DNA from: Selaginella moellendorffii
Lineage: Eukaryota > Streptophyta > Lycopodiopsida > Selaginellales > Selaginellaceae
NCBI RefSeq assembly: GCF_000143415.4
Contig: NW_003314327.1
Coordinates: 520,775 to 584,774, forward strand
Reading direction: 5' to 3'
DNA length: 64,000 bases
Positions 47,301-57,605 of the stretch are shown piece after piece. The translations under genes and the position numbers were made by a program. How positions within the stretch are numbered: the stretch's first letter is position 1; each line of letters opens with the position of its first letter. Under the pieces are notes generated by a model, which worked only from the letters and a program-made list of their open reading frames with translations, made no database searches and was not told the DNA's origin.

Positions 47301-47689
47301 ACCCCATCTCTTGCAGTATGGAAACTAGGGAGAAGAAACCGTATGTTCTGGGGGACCTTGCAAAACGGCTTGGAGCGATGGTGATAGAGAACCGGCCAGT
47401 CCAGGAGGTGGCTGCAGAAATCAACCAAATGGCATATGGAACAGTATATCAGAAGCCATTTGATCGGACAGACACCAGTCATCATTTATGGCATGTATAT
47501 TGTCTAGCCAAGCACTATCCGCATCTCCATAATCTGCTCAACCGGATGGGTCCTTCGACCACTGAACATGAGCGTGGACGTATTAGAGAAGAGATGGCAT
47601 TACTATTGGGTTTAAATCCTGATAGTGTGGAGAGTGATGAAATTCCAAGATTATTGTATAGGCGTTGGAGGCAAAAAATAACAGTCTGA
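41371..47689 (+). pseudogene. Cargo gene: ParB/sulfiredoxin-like segment plus FCP1/NIF-type HAD-like domain
   Basis: Seventeen-exon model: 41,371-41,373 (ATG), 41,613-42,789, 42,844-44,167, 44,218-44,304, 44,343-44,432, 44,482-44,538, 44,590-44,646, 44,692-44,778, 44,829-44,864, 44,917-45,024, 45,075-45,164, 45,212-45,319, 45,367-45,918, 45,976-45,990, 46,040-46,147, 46,195-46,779, 46,827-47,689. It gives about 1,780 codons. Near residue 225 VYTIDVSHI and near 297 FYAISGQHSSLA resemble ParB/sulfiredoxin domains. The last 288 codons have FDLNGV, VWTSM and IIDDSP as in FCP1-type HAD phosphatases, with Asn replacing the second Asp of DxDx. The middle is charged and low-complexity, with a D/E run. 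Damage: stops at 42,216, 42,679, 42,724, 43,813, 44,408, 45,390, 45,864 and 46,725; one frameshift near 42,440; two acceptors changed CAG to CAA. It may once have been more than one gene. Confidence 0.65.
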
Positions 47690-48107
47690 GATGGCATGTA
47701 TTTATTTAAAAATGTAACTTATTATGGCATGGGGTTCCATGCCATTGTATTAATATTAAAAGACAATTCTTTGAGAGGATTTGCATTATACTAGAAGTGT
47801 TACGGCATGTTATTGGAAGTCTACGAAGTTGTTTTATTAATAAGGGGAAAGTAAAGATTGAATGGGGACTTGGGCTCCACCTAGACTCGAAGCAACTGAG
47901 CCAATATTAAAAGGATGGAAAGAAATTGGACGACGATGACAAGGAGAAGAGAGAGGTGAAGCAGTGGCAGGGGGAGGAGAAGTGATTGAGTAGACATTTC
48001 CTTGTTTAAAATAAAATGGCATGTGCCTCAATGCAGTTGAATTTTGTTATATTTATATACTATATAAAGGTTTGGAAACTTTATTTTACAAGTGGGATAA
48101 TGACAAT
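47690..48107. other. 3' end of the element after the cargo gene
   Basis: AT-rich sequence with two clear palindrome copies (47,724 and 48,016) and no open frame of note. Confidence 0.5.
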
Positions 48108-48133
48108 TCCCACTTTAATGAAATAGAGCTTTA
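48108..48133 (-). repeat. Right terminal inverted repeat
   Basis: On the minus strand it reads TAAAGCTCTATTTCATTA then AAGTGGGA, matching the left end at 33,700 with one substitution (A for G at a former CG) and two fewer A. AGGG follows on the plus strand at 48,134-48,137. Confidence 0.7.
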
Positions 48134-48288
48134 AGGGACTTAACCTACCCTAGGGCTCACAGTGGAGCGGCGGCGCAGTGGAGCTTTTGAGGTAGCTCGG
48201 GGGTGGTTGGGTGGTGAGGAACCTCAAGAGGTGGCGTAGCATAGTCTAGGGCAACTAGATCTTTGTCTTTTTGCGCCGGATCATAACA
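48134..48288 (+). repeat. LTR 3' end (R/U5) to the right of the element
   Basis: It ends ...CATAACA at 48,288, two bases from a primer-binding site, as an LTR should. It begins abruptly at the transposon terminus, so its 5' half is missing here and is probably the sequence left of 33,700. Confidence 0.55.
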
Positions 48289-48289
48289 T

Positions 48290-48301
48290 TGGTATCAGAG
48301 C
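48290..48301 (+). other. Primer-binding site, initiator Met tRNA
   Basis: TGGTATCAGAGC, the standard plant LTR-retrotransposon primer sequence, directly after an LTR ending in CA and eleven bases before a gag ATG. Confidence 0.85.
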
Positions 48302-48311
48302 ATTGATTGCG

Positions 48312-48809
48312 ATGGCCGACCAAGCTGAACGCTGGAATCCTATTGTCGATGGTGGTGTCAATGATGGTGCCGACGAAGCTGCGGAGATTTGGACTATTCA
48401 AGATGTGGTTCATGAGCTGCGAGCCCTTAATCGAAATCAGCAAGAGATGCAAGACGAGATGCATGGCATGATGGATACCATGCGTGGGCGTGTTGAGGCA
48501 CTCGAGGCTGGATGGGGTAATGCTCCAAGTAAGCCTTCTTTGGTAGATCGACTCAAGATTCCAACCTTTTCCGGTGATGGTGGTATGGACGAGTGTCTCG
48601 CTTGGTTAGCCAATGTGAAGAAGTTCTTGGCTGCTAGAGGAACTCCAGATGCAGAAGCTTTAGTGGCTATTCCGATGGTTTTGCATGATGCGGGTCTTCG
48701 ATGGTGGAATTGGCTTGAGGAGTCCCGTGTTGCAGATAAGAAACCACCAGTGTCTGAGTTGAAAGAAGCCGAGTGTTGCCGTGTGAGAAGTCAAATGGAG
48801 TTGAGTTGA
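48312..48809 (+). pseudogene. gag: Truncated gypsy gag
   Basis: ATG at 48,312 begins a 165-codon frame. It has a coiled-coil-like segment (VHELRALNRNQQEMQDEM) followed by the gag capsid core signature (LKIPTFSGDGGMDECLAWL, RWWNWL). The frame ends early at 48,807-48,809. No zinc knuckle or pol follows, because the sequence passes into unrelated debris by about 49,200 and an inverted LTR at 49,595. The in-phase TTG codon at 48,303 is less likely as a start. Confidence 0.8.
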
Positions 48810-49594
48810 GTGATGTCTGAGGAAAGTGTAGCAAAGTTGGGTTTGAGCCAGTCAAGAAGTCAGTGGTTAATGGCAGTCAGCGTGCCAAGGGTGGCACAAG
48901 TATCAGGGTGGTATGGTGTCAATTGTATATACGGTCATATTTTCACACTTGAGGTTGCTTTTGTGAGTACTAATGTATTTCTGAGCTAGAAAAAGGTGAA
49001 AAATGAAGAAGCTCACTGAAGAAGCTTCCTGGGAATATTCTGTCTAGAGAGAGGAAAAGTGACAGATTTCATAATTGAGAATTTGAAGAAGTTGTTTTTT
49101 ATGAAGTTGAAGATCTTATCAAGGGAAGTTCTTTGGTGGTGAAATCAAGTCGATCAAAGCTGTGGATGAAGGGTTATTAGCTGGAAAAGTCTTAGCCATT
49201 GGTTGGTGTTTAAATTTTTAGTAGTTTGAAAATTAGGTATAGCCATTCAGTTATTTTAGAGTTCTTGTTTTCTCTCTCTGGTTCTTGAGTTCTTTCTACT
49301 TGAAGATGGTGGGACCTCCTATAGGCCGTTGAGATCCCGTCACCGATCGCATCACCAACAACATACAGATAAGGCGTGCAATTGAGGAGTTGAGAGTTCG
49401 AGAGGAGCAGAAAATTCCAACTACCTATCCAACCTGTGGTCAAGTGTGGTATCGTTACCTACGTGTGATCATAGAGGAGTTACTGTAGGCCCAACACACT
49501 CAGTATGAGTGATTTGTAGTTATTGCTGAAATACAAGCCCTAGGGGAGTTTTTTCAGTCTTTCTTTGTTGTCGTGTATTTTTCCTAACAAGGCT
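48810..49594. other. Retroelement debris, no intact gene
   Basis: Contains short gag-like text just after the stop and pieces such as 'gtgggacctcctataggcc'. No continuous frame or recognised domain. Confidence 0.4.
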
Positions 49595-50335
49595 GCAGGG
49601 GGTTCCAAAAGTATAGTAGGGATTAGTGAGGTCTAAGAACCAGTCTTAAAGGAACTTTTCAGTGGTGCTTCCAAATTGGCTTGAGGTTAAAATTGGGGTT
49701 GAGGGGCATTAAGTGGGAGTGAGCATGAACTTGGGTGGTGTTGGAGGGGCCACCCAAGGAAGTGCTCAAGAGCAACTCCCACTCCCGAAAAGGAAACCGA
49801 CTGCAATGCTCCTGGCTCATGTGGAGTGGTGCCCCATTTGAGCACCTTGTGGCTCATTGATCTTCGCCTTTCCTAGAGGCTTGGGCCTTCCCTTTGGGAT
49901 AGAAGTGGGGGAGTAGGGGTACCTATATTGGGCCATTAGGCCATAATGTTTCCCCCGGGTGTCCCGAAGTAAGTGTTGCACCCAAGGCTTGGGATTTAGA
50001 GGGTCCTATGATCAAGTCTTGTTATACCAAAGAAAGTTAGAAACCTGGTGGCTTGGTGTGCTTGGCTACTTGTGCTTACAGGGAGTGTAGCCGAACTTTA
50101 AGTCTAGTCTAACCCAAAGAGGGGGATTGGGAGAAATTTAGGAATCTGTGGATGGATGGCTAATGCTCCATTGCTCATGCAGTGAGTAGTTAAAACCAAG
50201 TGAGACTAAGTAGAAGCTGGTACAATAAGCAGGAACCTTGGCAAGAGAACTTAACTAAAGCCAACGCAATATTGGTCAGATAGACAAGGTAAGTTGGCAA
50301 ATTAGAAAGGAAAAATTTATGGCTTACACAAATAT
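49595..50335 (-). repeat. LTR-like module C, inverted copy
   Basis: Runs from GGCTGCAGGGGGTTCCAAAA at the left to the reverse complement of CCACAAATTTTTCC at the right, matching 16,615-17,352 and 3,287-4,010 inverted. It is probably a solo LTR, since no matching internal part lies next to it. Confidence 0.65.
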
Positions 50336-50833
50336 CCATAGTCTTCAATGAAATCTACAAACAATCATTAGTTACAAAGAAACTAACAATCACTTTTTCA
50401 ACTTACCTTCACAAGACTCAAACACTAAACTCATACTATTAAGTTATATACTTATCCAATATGAATGTAATACTTTAGGTACGAGATATAGGAACATGAA
50501 CACACTCGAACTAAATGACCATTCGAATCCAACTCAACCGCAATAAGTTCACTAATGCATTTAGCCAATATAGCTATTTCTTTTTCTACACTAAATCTAC
50601 CAATTCTTCTATTGTATAGATCAATTATTCCATGTGAGGCAACTAATCATCCACCCATACCATAGTCCCACGGTGGATACCTTCATCTGTGGATGCTCCA
50701 CCAAAAGGAAAAACATATGCATGGATGCCTAATATGTACAATTTCAAATTTAGGGGTAGAAATATATCTTGTTCAAGGGTATATTATATTTTTAAGTAGC
50801 CACAAATTAATGGGAATCAAAGCTGTGCCATTT
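50336..50833 (-). repeat. Internal start of a module E retroelement, gene-poor
   Basis: Downstream (minus sense) of the primer site at 50,834. The part 50,620-50,820 is similar, inverted, to 57,606-57,750 ('gggtggatgattagttgcc'-like text). No gag frame was recognised. Confidence 0.4.
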
Positions 50834-50845
50834 CCTCTGATACCA
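50834..50845 (-). other. Primer-binding site, minus strand
   Basis: On the minus strand TGGTATCAGAGG, two bases after an LTR that ends ...TGCACTACA at 50,848. Confidence 0.75.
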
Positions 50846-50847
50846 AA

Positions 50848-51960
50848 TGTAGTGCACATGGTTTTCACTTTTTATCCTATGGTGATTTACCATAGGATAA
50901 CCATAAAGTAGAACCTAAACCCTTGACGTGCCACATGTTACATATTATGTGCCATATGCCATGTGTCCCAAGAACAGTAGTATGAAGCCTGAGTTTTAGG
51001 GCTTTGAGCCACTAAATAAAGGAACAGAGCTAAACTCCTAAGTATGGAGATAAGGAGTGAAGGAACTAGAGCATGGAGTGACTCTCGAAGGTTCAGCCCA
51101 AAGAGCGAAGAGACAAAAACACAGAGTGACTTAGAACAGTCCTAGAGCATTTAGCATCCTAATGCCAAGACTAGCACGCAAAATGGAGCTAAATTAAGTC
51201 TGGCACTATTTCAACATACTAATGGCTTAACGCAAGGATATAAGTACTCCACCAACTAGCATGGTATGAAACTTGGGCTTAGACTCAAACCAAATATAGG
51301 ACAAGGATAGACATGTAAATGGAAGCTAGACTATGCCCTAGGTTGGTTGGCCATACCTAACATACCCATTATCCTTACTATACATTTGGAACCCTCTATA
51401 TCCCCCACCCTTTTGAGGAACACACGCATTGGGCTTTCACCCCAAGCCTCCCTTAGTATCAGAAGTTAGTCTTTGGGATAAGCTCAAAACTTACTTAATA
51501 TGGAATGTCCCTAGATTGCAAAATTGGACATGGGATGAAAACCATTATCTTTAGGATAATCTCTACATTCTATAGATATGCCAAATGAGCAAATTTAAAC
51601 ACTTTCTATAAATAGCATTTGGGATCAGAATGAGATTAACACAAAGATGTTTGGTAAATATAGTAAGTTATCATTTGGCAAATATTGAGGGACCAAGCTC
51701 AATATCATAGGGGTTTTCAACACTAGCAAGTGCAAGTCAACAAATGAATTTTTCTAACTTTGTCAAGTATGTTTGATTAATGGCACTTAAGGATTTTGTC
51801 CTTATGCTCATTTGGTCAAATACACATGCAAAGATCAATTTCTCAATTAGCTTAGGTGGAGACTAATAAAAAGACCAGCAATACCGACCTTTTGCCATCA
51901 TGGCAGTAAGGAAAGAATATCCAAAAGGAGTAACTGACAAATAACTTTTGATACCCGAAG
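50848..51960 (-). repeat. LTR-like module E, inverted copy 2
   Basis: Reverse complement of 32,600-33,625, with an intact inner end next to the primer site. It carries the short palindrome 'cctatggtgatttaccatag' near 50,876. Confidence 0.7.
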
Positions 51961-51974
51961 TCACATTTGCGACT

Positions 51975-53560
51975 AGGTTTTAGTCCCAACTCACTAGGGC
52001 GTGGTGATGGTTTAGAATATTATGACACTCATTTTTCAATAGTTATGGACTCTCAGTAAGGAGGCTAGCTTTAGCGCACCGCCAAACGAGGGATGTATGA
52101 TGTAAAGTTAAATTGCTTAGTGTGAAAGTTTGGTATATCTAACTTGAATACTTTGGTGCAAGTGGCACCAAAGACATGGTGAATGAACAAGGACACCTAA
52201 TTTTAATAGCTATAGATCTTTGGTTGGAAGGGTTGACTTGGGCACACCACCAAGTGTGGGGGAAACCCCCAGAGTTGTAATTAACAACTTAGAGATTTGG
52301 TGGACTTAGTGTTTATTGGTAAACCCATTAAGCTATCTATGTGGGATTACTAAGTGATTCCATAGCTAATAATCAAGGACAAGCTCCTTGGTGAGTTAAA
52401 TTCAAAGTAATGATTTGAACAAATAATATGGTATAACTTGGTTAATTTGACCAAGTGGGAAAGACATTTAAGAGAAATGGGCTATGAAATACAATGGTAT
52501 TAAAAGTCCAAGAAAAATAGTTTTTAAAGAAAGACCTATAGGAGAGTCACAAGGTTGGGTTAAGGATAGAGCCCACAGCAAAAAATGTTTAAAAAACTTA
52601 CTAGGGATAAACACCCTATAAACTTAGCAAAACAAAACATTTGTTATAGAACTGAAAGGATATTTTAAGGATGGAAGTAGTGATTCTATACTGATTGGTG
52701 CAACACTCAAAGAATAAAAGTGAAAGACTAGTGGTTGAGAAAAGGCCTTGGAAATCTAGATTATAAGTTAGACAAGGAACTATTATGTGGTAGATGCTAA
52801 TGGATTATGGGAAAGGAAATATGTTTCTAAGGATGGATTTCTCAAATGCTCCAATATGGCAAAGATGAAAGCTCCAAAAGATAAAGCAGCGAAATAGCCA
52901 AATAATAGAGCCATAGACAGCCCTATTATAATTCATGAATAAGTGGAATTTAATGCCTAGGGTGGCATGGAATAAAAGAAAGGACGATGGTGCCCTCAAG
53001 TGAAAAACTTTTAGGATGGGGAAATAAAGTTTGCACAACATATGCAATGCAAGGTGTTGGAGATATTGAGAAAAGTGCCTTGAGAAATCAATATCAAAGT
53101 TCCAAAGTATGATAATTATATTGAAAGAGGCTAAGACTACTCCAGAATGAGTAATAAAATTGAGATAGAGAAGGTGTCTTTAATGGGTTTAATTAGAGCT
53201 AAACAAACAAAGGAGGAGAAGCGACACAAATGATATTATGAGTCTCTAAGATGGAGAGACTATAGGCAAGGTATAGTGAGCCTTTAAATGTGAACCATCG
53301 ATGAATATGGGCTTGGTGCTAAAGATGAAAAATAGTATCCCATATGGGGTTATATTATAAAAGGTTTATCATTGATGAAGATATGAACTTCATCTATGGG
53401 GGGTGGAGTTGTAAAACAAAAATCCCTAAGCCCAAAAGTGGAGTCGAAAGTATGCTATATGGCAGTGGTCGAAATAAAAGTCTAACAAGTGTAACACGTT
53501 GGGACTAAAAGCTTTAATTTGGAAAGTTAGGAGCAGGAGTGGAACTCCAAACAAAAGGCT
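51975..53560 (+). repeat. Dispersed repeat module A, partial copy 3
   Basis: Aligns with about 1,640-3,260 in direct orientation, starting at 'tcccaactcactagggcgtg'. It is strongly decayed toward A/T. No gene. Confidence 0.7.
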
Positions 53561-53939
53561 CGAGGAATGAATATGAAATGATTGATGAATGAGTCTCTAG
53601 AAAGGGAGACAAAAAAGATTGATATATAGTAGGTGTCGTGATATGTGGAAGTGTTAGAGTTTGAGAGACTGATTCTGAGTCCAAGTCTGAGTCCAAGTCT
53701 GTGTTCAAGTCTGAGTCCAAGTTCATGTCCGAGTCCAAGTCTGAGTCTGAGTCTTAGTCTAAGTCCAAGTCCGAGTTCGAGTCTAAGTCTTTGGTGTAAA
53801 TAACCAAAGAGAATGATTTAAGAGACAATCCATGGGGTTCAAATATAGAGGGAAAGGGCCCATGAATAAACCTTTTTCCAATCGGTTAAGGGTTTTGGGA
53901 TACTTAAAGTTAAGTGTTCTTGGGTTTAAATAATCCAAA
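53561..53939. repeat. Decayed minisatellite and short retroelement pieces
   Basis: Bases 53,650-53,800 are a 'gtccaagtctgagtc' tract related to 4,480-4,990 and 17,530-17,680. Bases 53,800-53,930 resemble 32,190-32,340 ('ccaatcggttaagggttttg'). No gene. Confidence 0.55.
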
Positions 53940-54920
53940 TTTAGAATTAAAGGAGGGATATTGAGGAAGGGTGTTTCCATGTCTCTAAGCTGTAAGTGAT
54001 TAATTTTTCCATTCTACTTTAGTCACTTAACTACACCTCTAACCACTTGGAGGAGTTTCACTCACAAACCTCCATAAGTTCTATTCCGGACTTGGGCTTG
54101 CTAGCCCCAAGAATGGCATCCCCGCCACTCAACCTTTGCACTTGGCCCAAGTGCTTCACGTGTTCAATCCCATGACCGACACCCCAAGGTACCATCGACA
54201 TATCAGCCTGTTATGCTAAAGCCATGCCCCTTTACCTTGGTCACACCAGTGTTCTAACACCACCTGCATCACAGTCCCGTCTCTCAAAGATTGGGCCATC
54301 CATCCATGAGTGATCATCCCAGATCCACTCCTTAGCATCCTTAGGGTGCCTGCAGGCATGGGAAATAGCCTTCCCCAACATCCTTTTTCTAGTCCCCACC
54401 AAGTCCCTTCTGTCCATGGCCGTGTTCGCCAACACTACCACTGGATTAAGGCCCATAGGCCTAACCACTAAGTCCCATGGTTCTCTGGGACTTCTTCCTC
54501 ACATGACCATATCCTTGGTCTTTACACCAGAAGACTGCTCTTCTTCCTTTCCATAGTCTGGGACTTTGGGATAACATTTCAGAACACTGTGGCCCTACGC
54601 AGGCTTTATGGGTACTCTCCCTGCCTTCTGCCTTTGGGTGCTCTAGCCATGGGCTTAAAGCAAGGTTTCGTTGAGCCATGCCAGGTATCCAAGTAGGTAG
54701 TGCCACCCATGCTTGGACTGAGAGCATCGACCATTTGATCTCCTGGGGGAACTAGAGCTGGCTCTTGAACACTTCACCAAATTACTTCACTTGTCGGTTT
54801 GTATTCACTCTAGCCTTAGACTTCCCAGTGGTCAGCTCATCACCCAACACTTGAGTACTCAGCCTTCTTGGGCCAAATTGGCCTGTCTTAGCCAAATTAA
54901 CTCCACTGGGCTCCAACCCC
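53940..54920 (-). repeat. Dispersed repeat module B, inverted copy 3
   Basis: Reverse complement of 5,040-5,965, with 'gtaggtagtgccacccatgc' near 54,695 and 'ctactttagtcacttaacta' near 54,014. No gene is supported. Confidence 0.65.
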
Positions 54921-55300
54921 CATTCTCCCTACTATACTTTTGAAACCCCTACAGTCCCCCCCCCCCCTTTGGGGGATGATCACTTTGGGCTTTTGGGCTT
55001 TCACCCAATTGCCTGTATTAGTATTCGGACTCGAACTCGGACTCGAACTCAGACTCAGACTCGGACTCGGTCTCGGTCTTGATCTCAGTCCCAGTTCCAT
55101 CTCAGACTCCATCTCGAACTCCATCTTGGACTTCATTTCAGGTCCATCTCAGGTCCATTTAAGGCTCCATCTTGAACTCCATCTCGAGTCCATCTCGAGT
55201 CCATCTCGAGTCCATCTCGGACTCCATCTCGGGTCCATCTCGTACTCCATCTTGGGTCCATCTCGGACTCCATCTCGGGTCCCTTTTCTAGAGACTCACT
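54921..55300. repeat. LTR end with poly-C and minisatellite
   Basis: Starts with 'ctatacttttgaaacccct' and a C run near 54,957, then 'actcggactcgaactcgg' units, then 'ccatctcgagtccatctcg' units, the same theme as 4,060-5,000. Confidence 0.7.
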
Positions 55301-55840
55301 TATTGCGTGCTTCATGCTCGTTTCTCAAGCACTTCATTGGGAGTTCCACTCTTGCTCTTGACTTTTCAAGTCGGAGCTTTTGGTCCAAATATATTACTTT
55401 CGTTTGGCCTTCGCTTCGGCCACTACCACGTGGCACCCTTTTGGCTCCACTTTGGGGCTTAGGGATTTGTGTCTCACACAAGCATTCTAAGGATGTTAAG
55501 GTGTGGTCATAGGATAACCACTCATAAATGGATGGCCCAATCTTTGAGAAACAAGACTATAGTATGGGTGGTTTTAGACTATCTATAAGACAAATGTGAA
55601 TGGACATAGTCTTAGCATAATGAGCTAATATGTCAGTAGTACCTTTGGGTGTTTATTGGAGGATCGGATATATGGAGCATTTGGACCAAGTGTAAAGGTT
55701 GAGGAGTATAGATGCCATTCACATAAGCAGCATATCCCCAAGTCGGAAATAAGACTTATGAAGGTTGTGTGTGAGACTCCTCTAAGTGGTCAAAAGTGTG
55801 GTTAAGTGACTAAGTAGAATGGAGAATTTAGTTCGTTACA
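55301..55840 (+). repeat. Module A edge (as at 9,475) joined to the end of module B
   Basis: Bases 55,310-55,480 match 9,470-9,632 ('gggatttgtgtctcacac'). Bases 55,480-55,840 match the end of module B ('ggttaagtgactaagtagaa'), finishing at TTCGTTACA. No gene. Confidence 0.6.
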
Positions 55841-57339
55841 CTTGTATCAACCAATATGAAACAAATAATAGGAGACTTCTTATTATAAAAATGAATTTGG
55901 AAAGTAAATACTAGATAAACTAGTGCTGAGTGAACCCCTTGATAATACTCCCAAAAAAAAGATAAAAGGGCTACTAACTTATTTGCACAAGGACCCTTTA
56001 TTACTCACGTGACTCCTCATTTCCCAAAAACAATTTAGTGTCTAAACCTTCTACTATAGCAACATTAACAGGATATTGTTGATGCCAAGGTCTCCACCCA
56101 AAAAATAAAAGTCATTAATATGGAAAACATCAATAATATCGATAAGTGTAATTAACTTCATCACATACCTAGCAGTAGATATCACAACCACAACCACATT
56201 CTCACTTTTGTCCTTGAACTCAAATAACAATAACCTTAACCTCTATTGGAACAAGACTATTTCTCACAAGAACTAGAGTTAAAGGACGTGTAGTGAGAAG
56301 TGGAAGAAGCGACATCTCATAATATTATACCAAAAAAAGAGCATTGTCAAGGGTGGTTGGAGCAAGTGCATGCACAAGTCTTACAAAATTTTGATGAAGT
56401 GTTGCATAACATTCTAAACTTCATCTGCTTTGACATATTTGGCTTTGCAAGAAGCAAGAGGCTTTGGAAATAAATGCCAAATTGCATCACTAACTCAAAT
56501 GACCATTGACAAATACAATGCAATTATTAGAAGGCATCATCATAATCATCAACATGTCTAAATGTGCATTTGAAAATGTATAAAAGAATGCTTTAATAAG
56601 TATGAGTGGCTACTCTCAAACCATTATGCCACTATAACGCTATCCCTTAGAGACATATGGGAAACTCATGCAAATGTCGAGTATCATCCCAAGAATGATA
56701 TGTGGCAATTATATAAAGTGATCAAATTAATAGTATATATCATCCCTAAGATTCCCACAAAAGAACTTTGGCTGGGAATGCAACTATCAATTGAGTCTAA
56801 TTGTTCAATTATAACTACATAGCATCAAGCAATTGTACCAACTGCTACTCTAAAGTCAAAGAAGAAAGACATTGCTGCTATACCATGAAGATGAATGAAA
56901 AGAAAAAAGCAAAAAAGAAGAAATTAAAAAAGCTATAAGGAAAATAAGATCAAATAGAGCATAATATTTTATTTTGATTATTAGTTGATCCCATCACTTC
57001 TGTGAGTTTGTGACTAAAAAGTTATATTGATGTTATAGTAAATAAGCATGCCATTAAATCCTTACCATTTAATGCATCAATTACTTTCTAGAGAATCATC
57101 AAAAGTTAAATTTAAACCAAAATCCCAAATCAAAGCACTCCTTAGGGACAATTAAAGCTACCCCTCATCTCACCAATATGAGTGCAAATACATAAATGTT
57201 CATATCAATTAATCCAAAAACCTTAGTTTATCTACAAAAGCAAGTGGTCTAGATTGAAACCAATTCAATGGCTATCATATTAGTATACGGCATTATAGCC
57301 ATATACTTAGACTCACACACACACACACACACATAGATA
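55841..57339. other. AT-rich intergenic sequence
   Basis: No significant open frame or known repeat, apart from a (CA)n microsatellite at 57,314-57,332. Confidence 0.5.
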
Positions 57340-57605
57340 TATATAAACCACTGGTATATTGAAATAGCGCCAAACTCCATTTAACTTCATTTTTACTTGT
57401 TAGTCTTGGCATTGGGATGTGCAAAGTTCTAGGATTGTTCCAAATTGCTTTATCAGTGTCCCAAGGCCCTGAAATTTAGATTCTACTCCACTGTCCTTAG
57501 ACATATGGCATATGGATGGTTTAAGTTGCACTTTTTGGTTATTCTATAGTAAATCACTATAGGATAAAGAGTGAAAACCACGTATACTATATTTGGTATT
57601 GGAGG
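57340..57605 (+). repeat. Decayed module E LTR end with primer-site-like sequence
   Basis: Similar to 33,310-33,620, ending ...ATACTATA at about 57,591, followed by TGGTATTGGAGG (57,594-57,605), a primer site with two changes. Little recognisable internal sequence follows. Confidence 0.55.

Larger units (their letters stand above)
34247..48037. repeat. Family of about 30 copies of a 22-base imperfect palindrome
   Basis: Half-site ATGGCATGAGG (variants ATGGCGTGTGG) followed by its reverse complement. Clear copies start at 34,247, 34,334, 34,934, 35,093, 35,239, 36,581, 36,638, 38,241, 38,311, 38,347, 38,517, 38,614, 39,117, 40,042, 41,399, 41,476, 41,536, 42,810, 44,312, 44,451, 44,556, 44,652, 44,788, 45,043, 45,179, 45,336, 46,572, 46,647, 47,724 and 48,016. 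Weaker ones are near 34,740, 39,195 and 40,120. Positions include intergenic DNA, introns and coding exons. Most differences are C/T or G/A changes at CG-type positions. Function is unknown; repeated transposase-binding sites are one possibility. Confidence 0.9.
33700..48133. mobile_element. Candidate 14.4-kb DNA transposon with GHTHED-type transposase and large cargo gene
   Basis: Ends match in inverted orientation: left TAAAAAGCTCTATTTCGTTA..., right (minus) TAAAGCTCTATTTCATTA..., together 26-28 bases with one substitution and a 2-base A-run difference. AGGG flanks both ends (33,696-33,699 and 48,134-48,137), a possible 4-base target duplication. Inside are a transposase-like gene on the minus strand (35,333-38,158), a large cargo gene on the plus strand (41,371-47,689), and about 30 copies of a 22-base palindrome that I did not see outside these limits. 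Both genes have in-frame stops, so this copy looks non-autonomous or dead. No polymerase B, capsid, helicase or reverse transcriptase genes were seen inside, which argues against Polinton, Helitron and LTR types. The element call is inference from the termini, motif confinement and the DDE/D-like gene. Confidence 0.65.

Noticed and set aside
41371-47689. Reassigned stop codons (TAG/TAA read as Gln)
   Set aside because: EHD ends at a TAA exactly where the family ends, and it uses CAA/CAG for Gln. TGA stops and changed splice acceptors are also present, which fits decay better.
34247-48037. Spaced palindromic repeats resembling a CRISPR array
   Set aside because: The spacing is irregular, copies sit in introns and exons, no cas genes are present, and the DNA is eukaryotic.
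33700-48133. Polinton/Maverick or Helitron
   Set aside because: No DNA polymerase B, capsid, packaging ATPase, Rep/helicase or Helitron end was seen. Termini are inverted repeats with a short candidate duplication.
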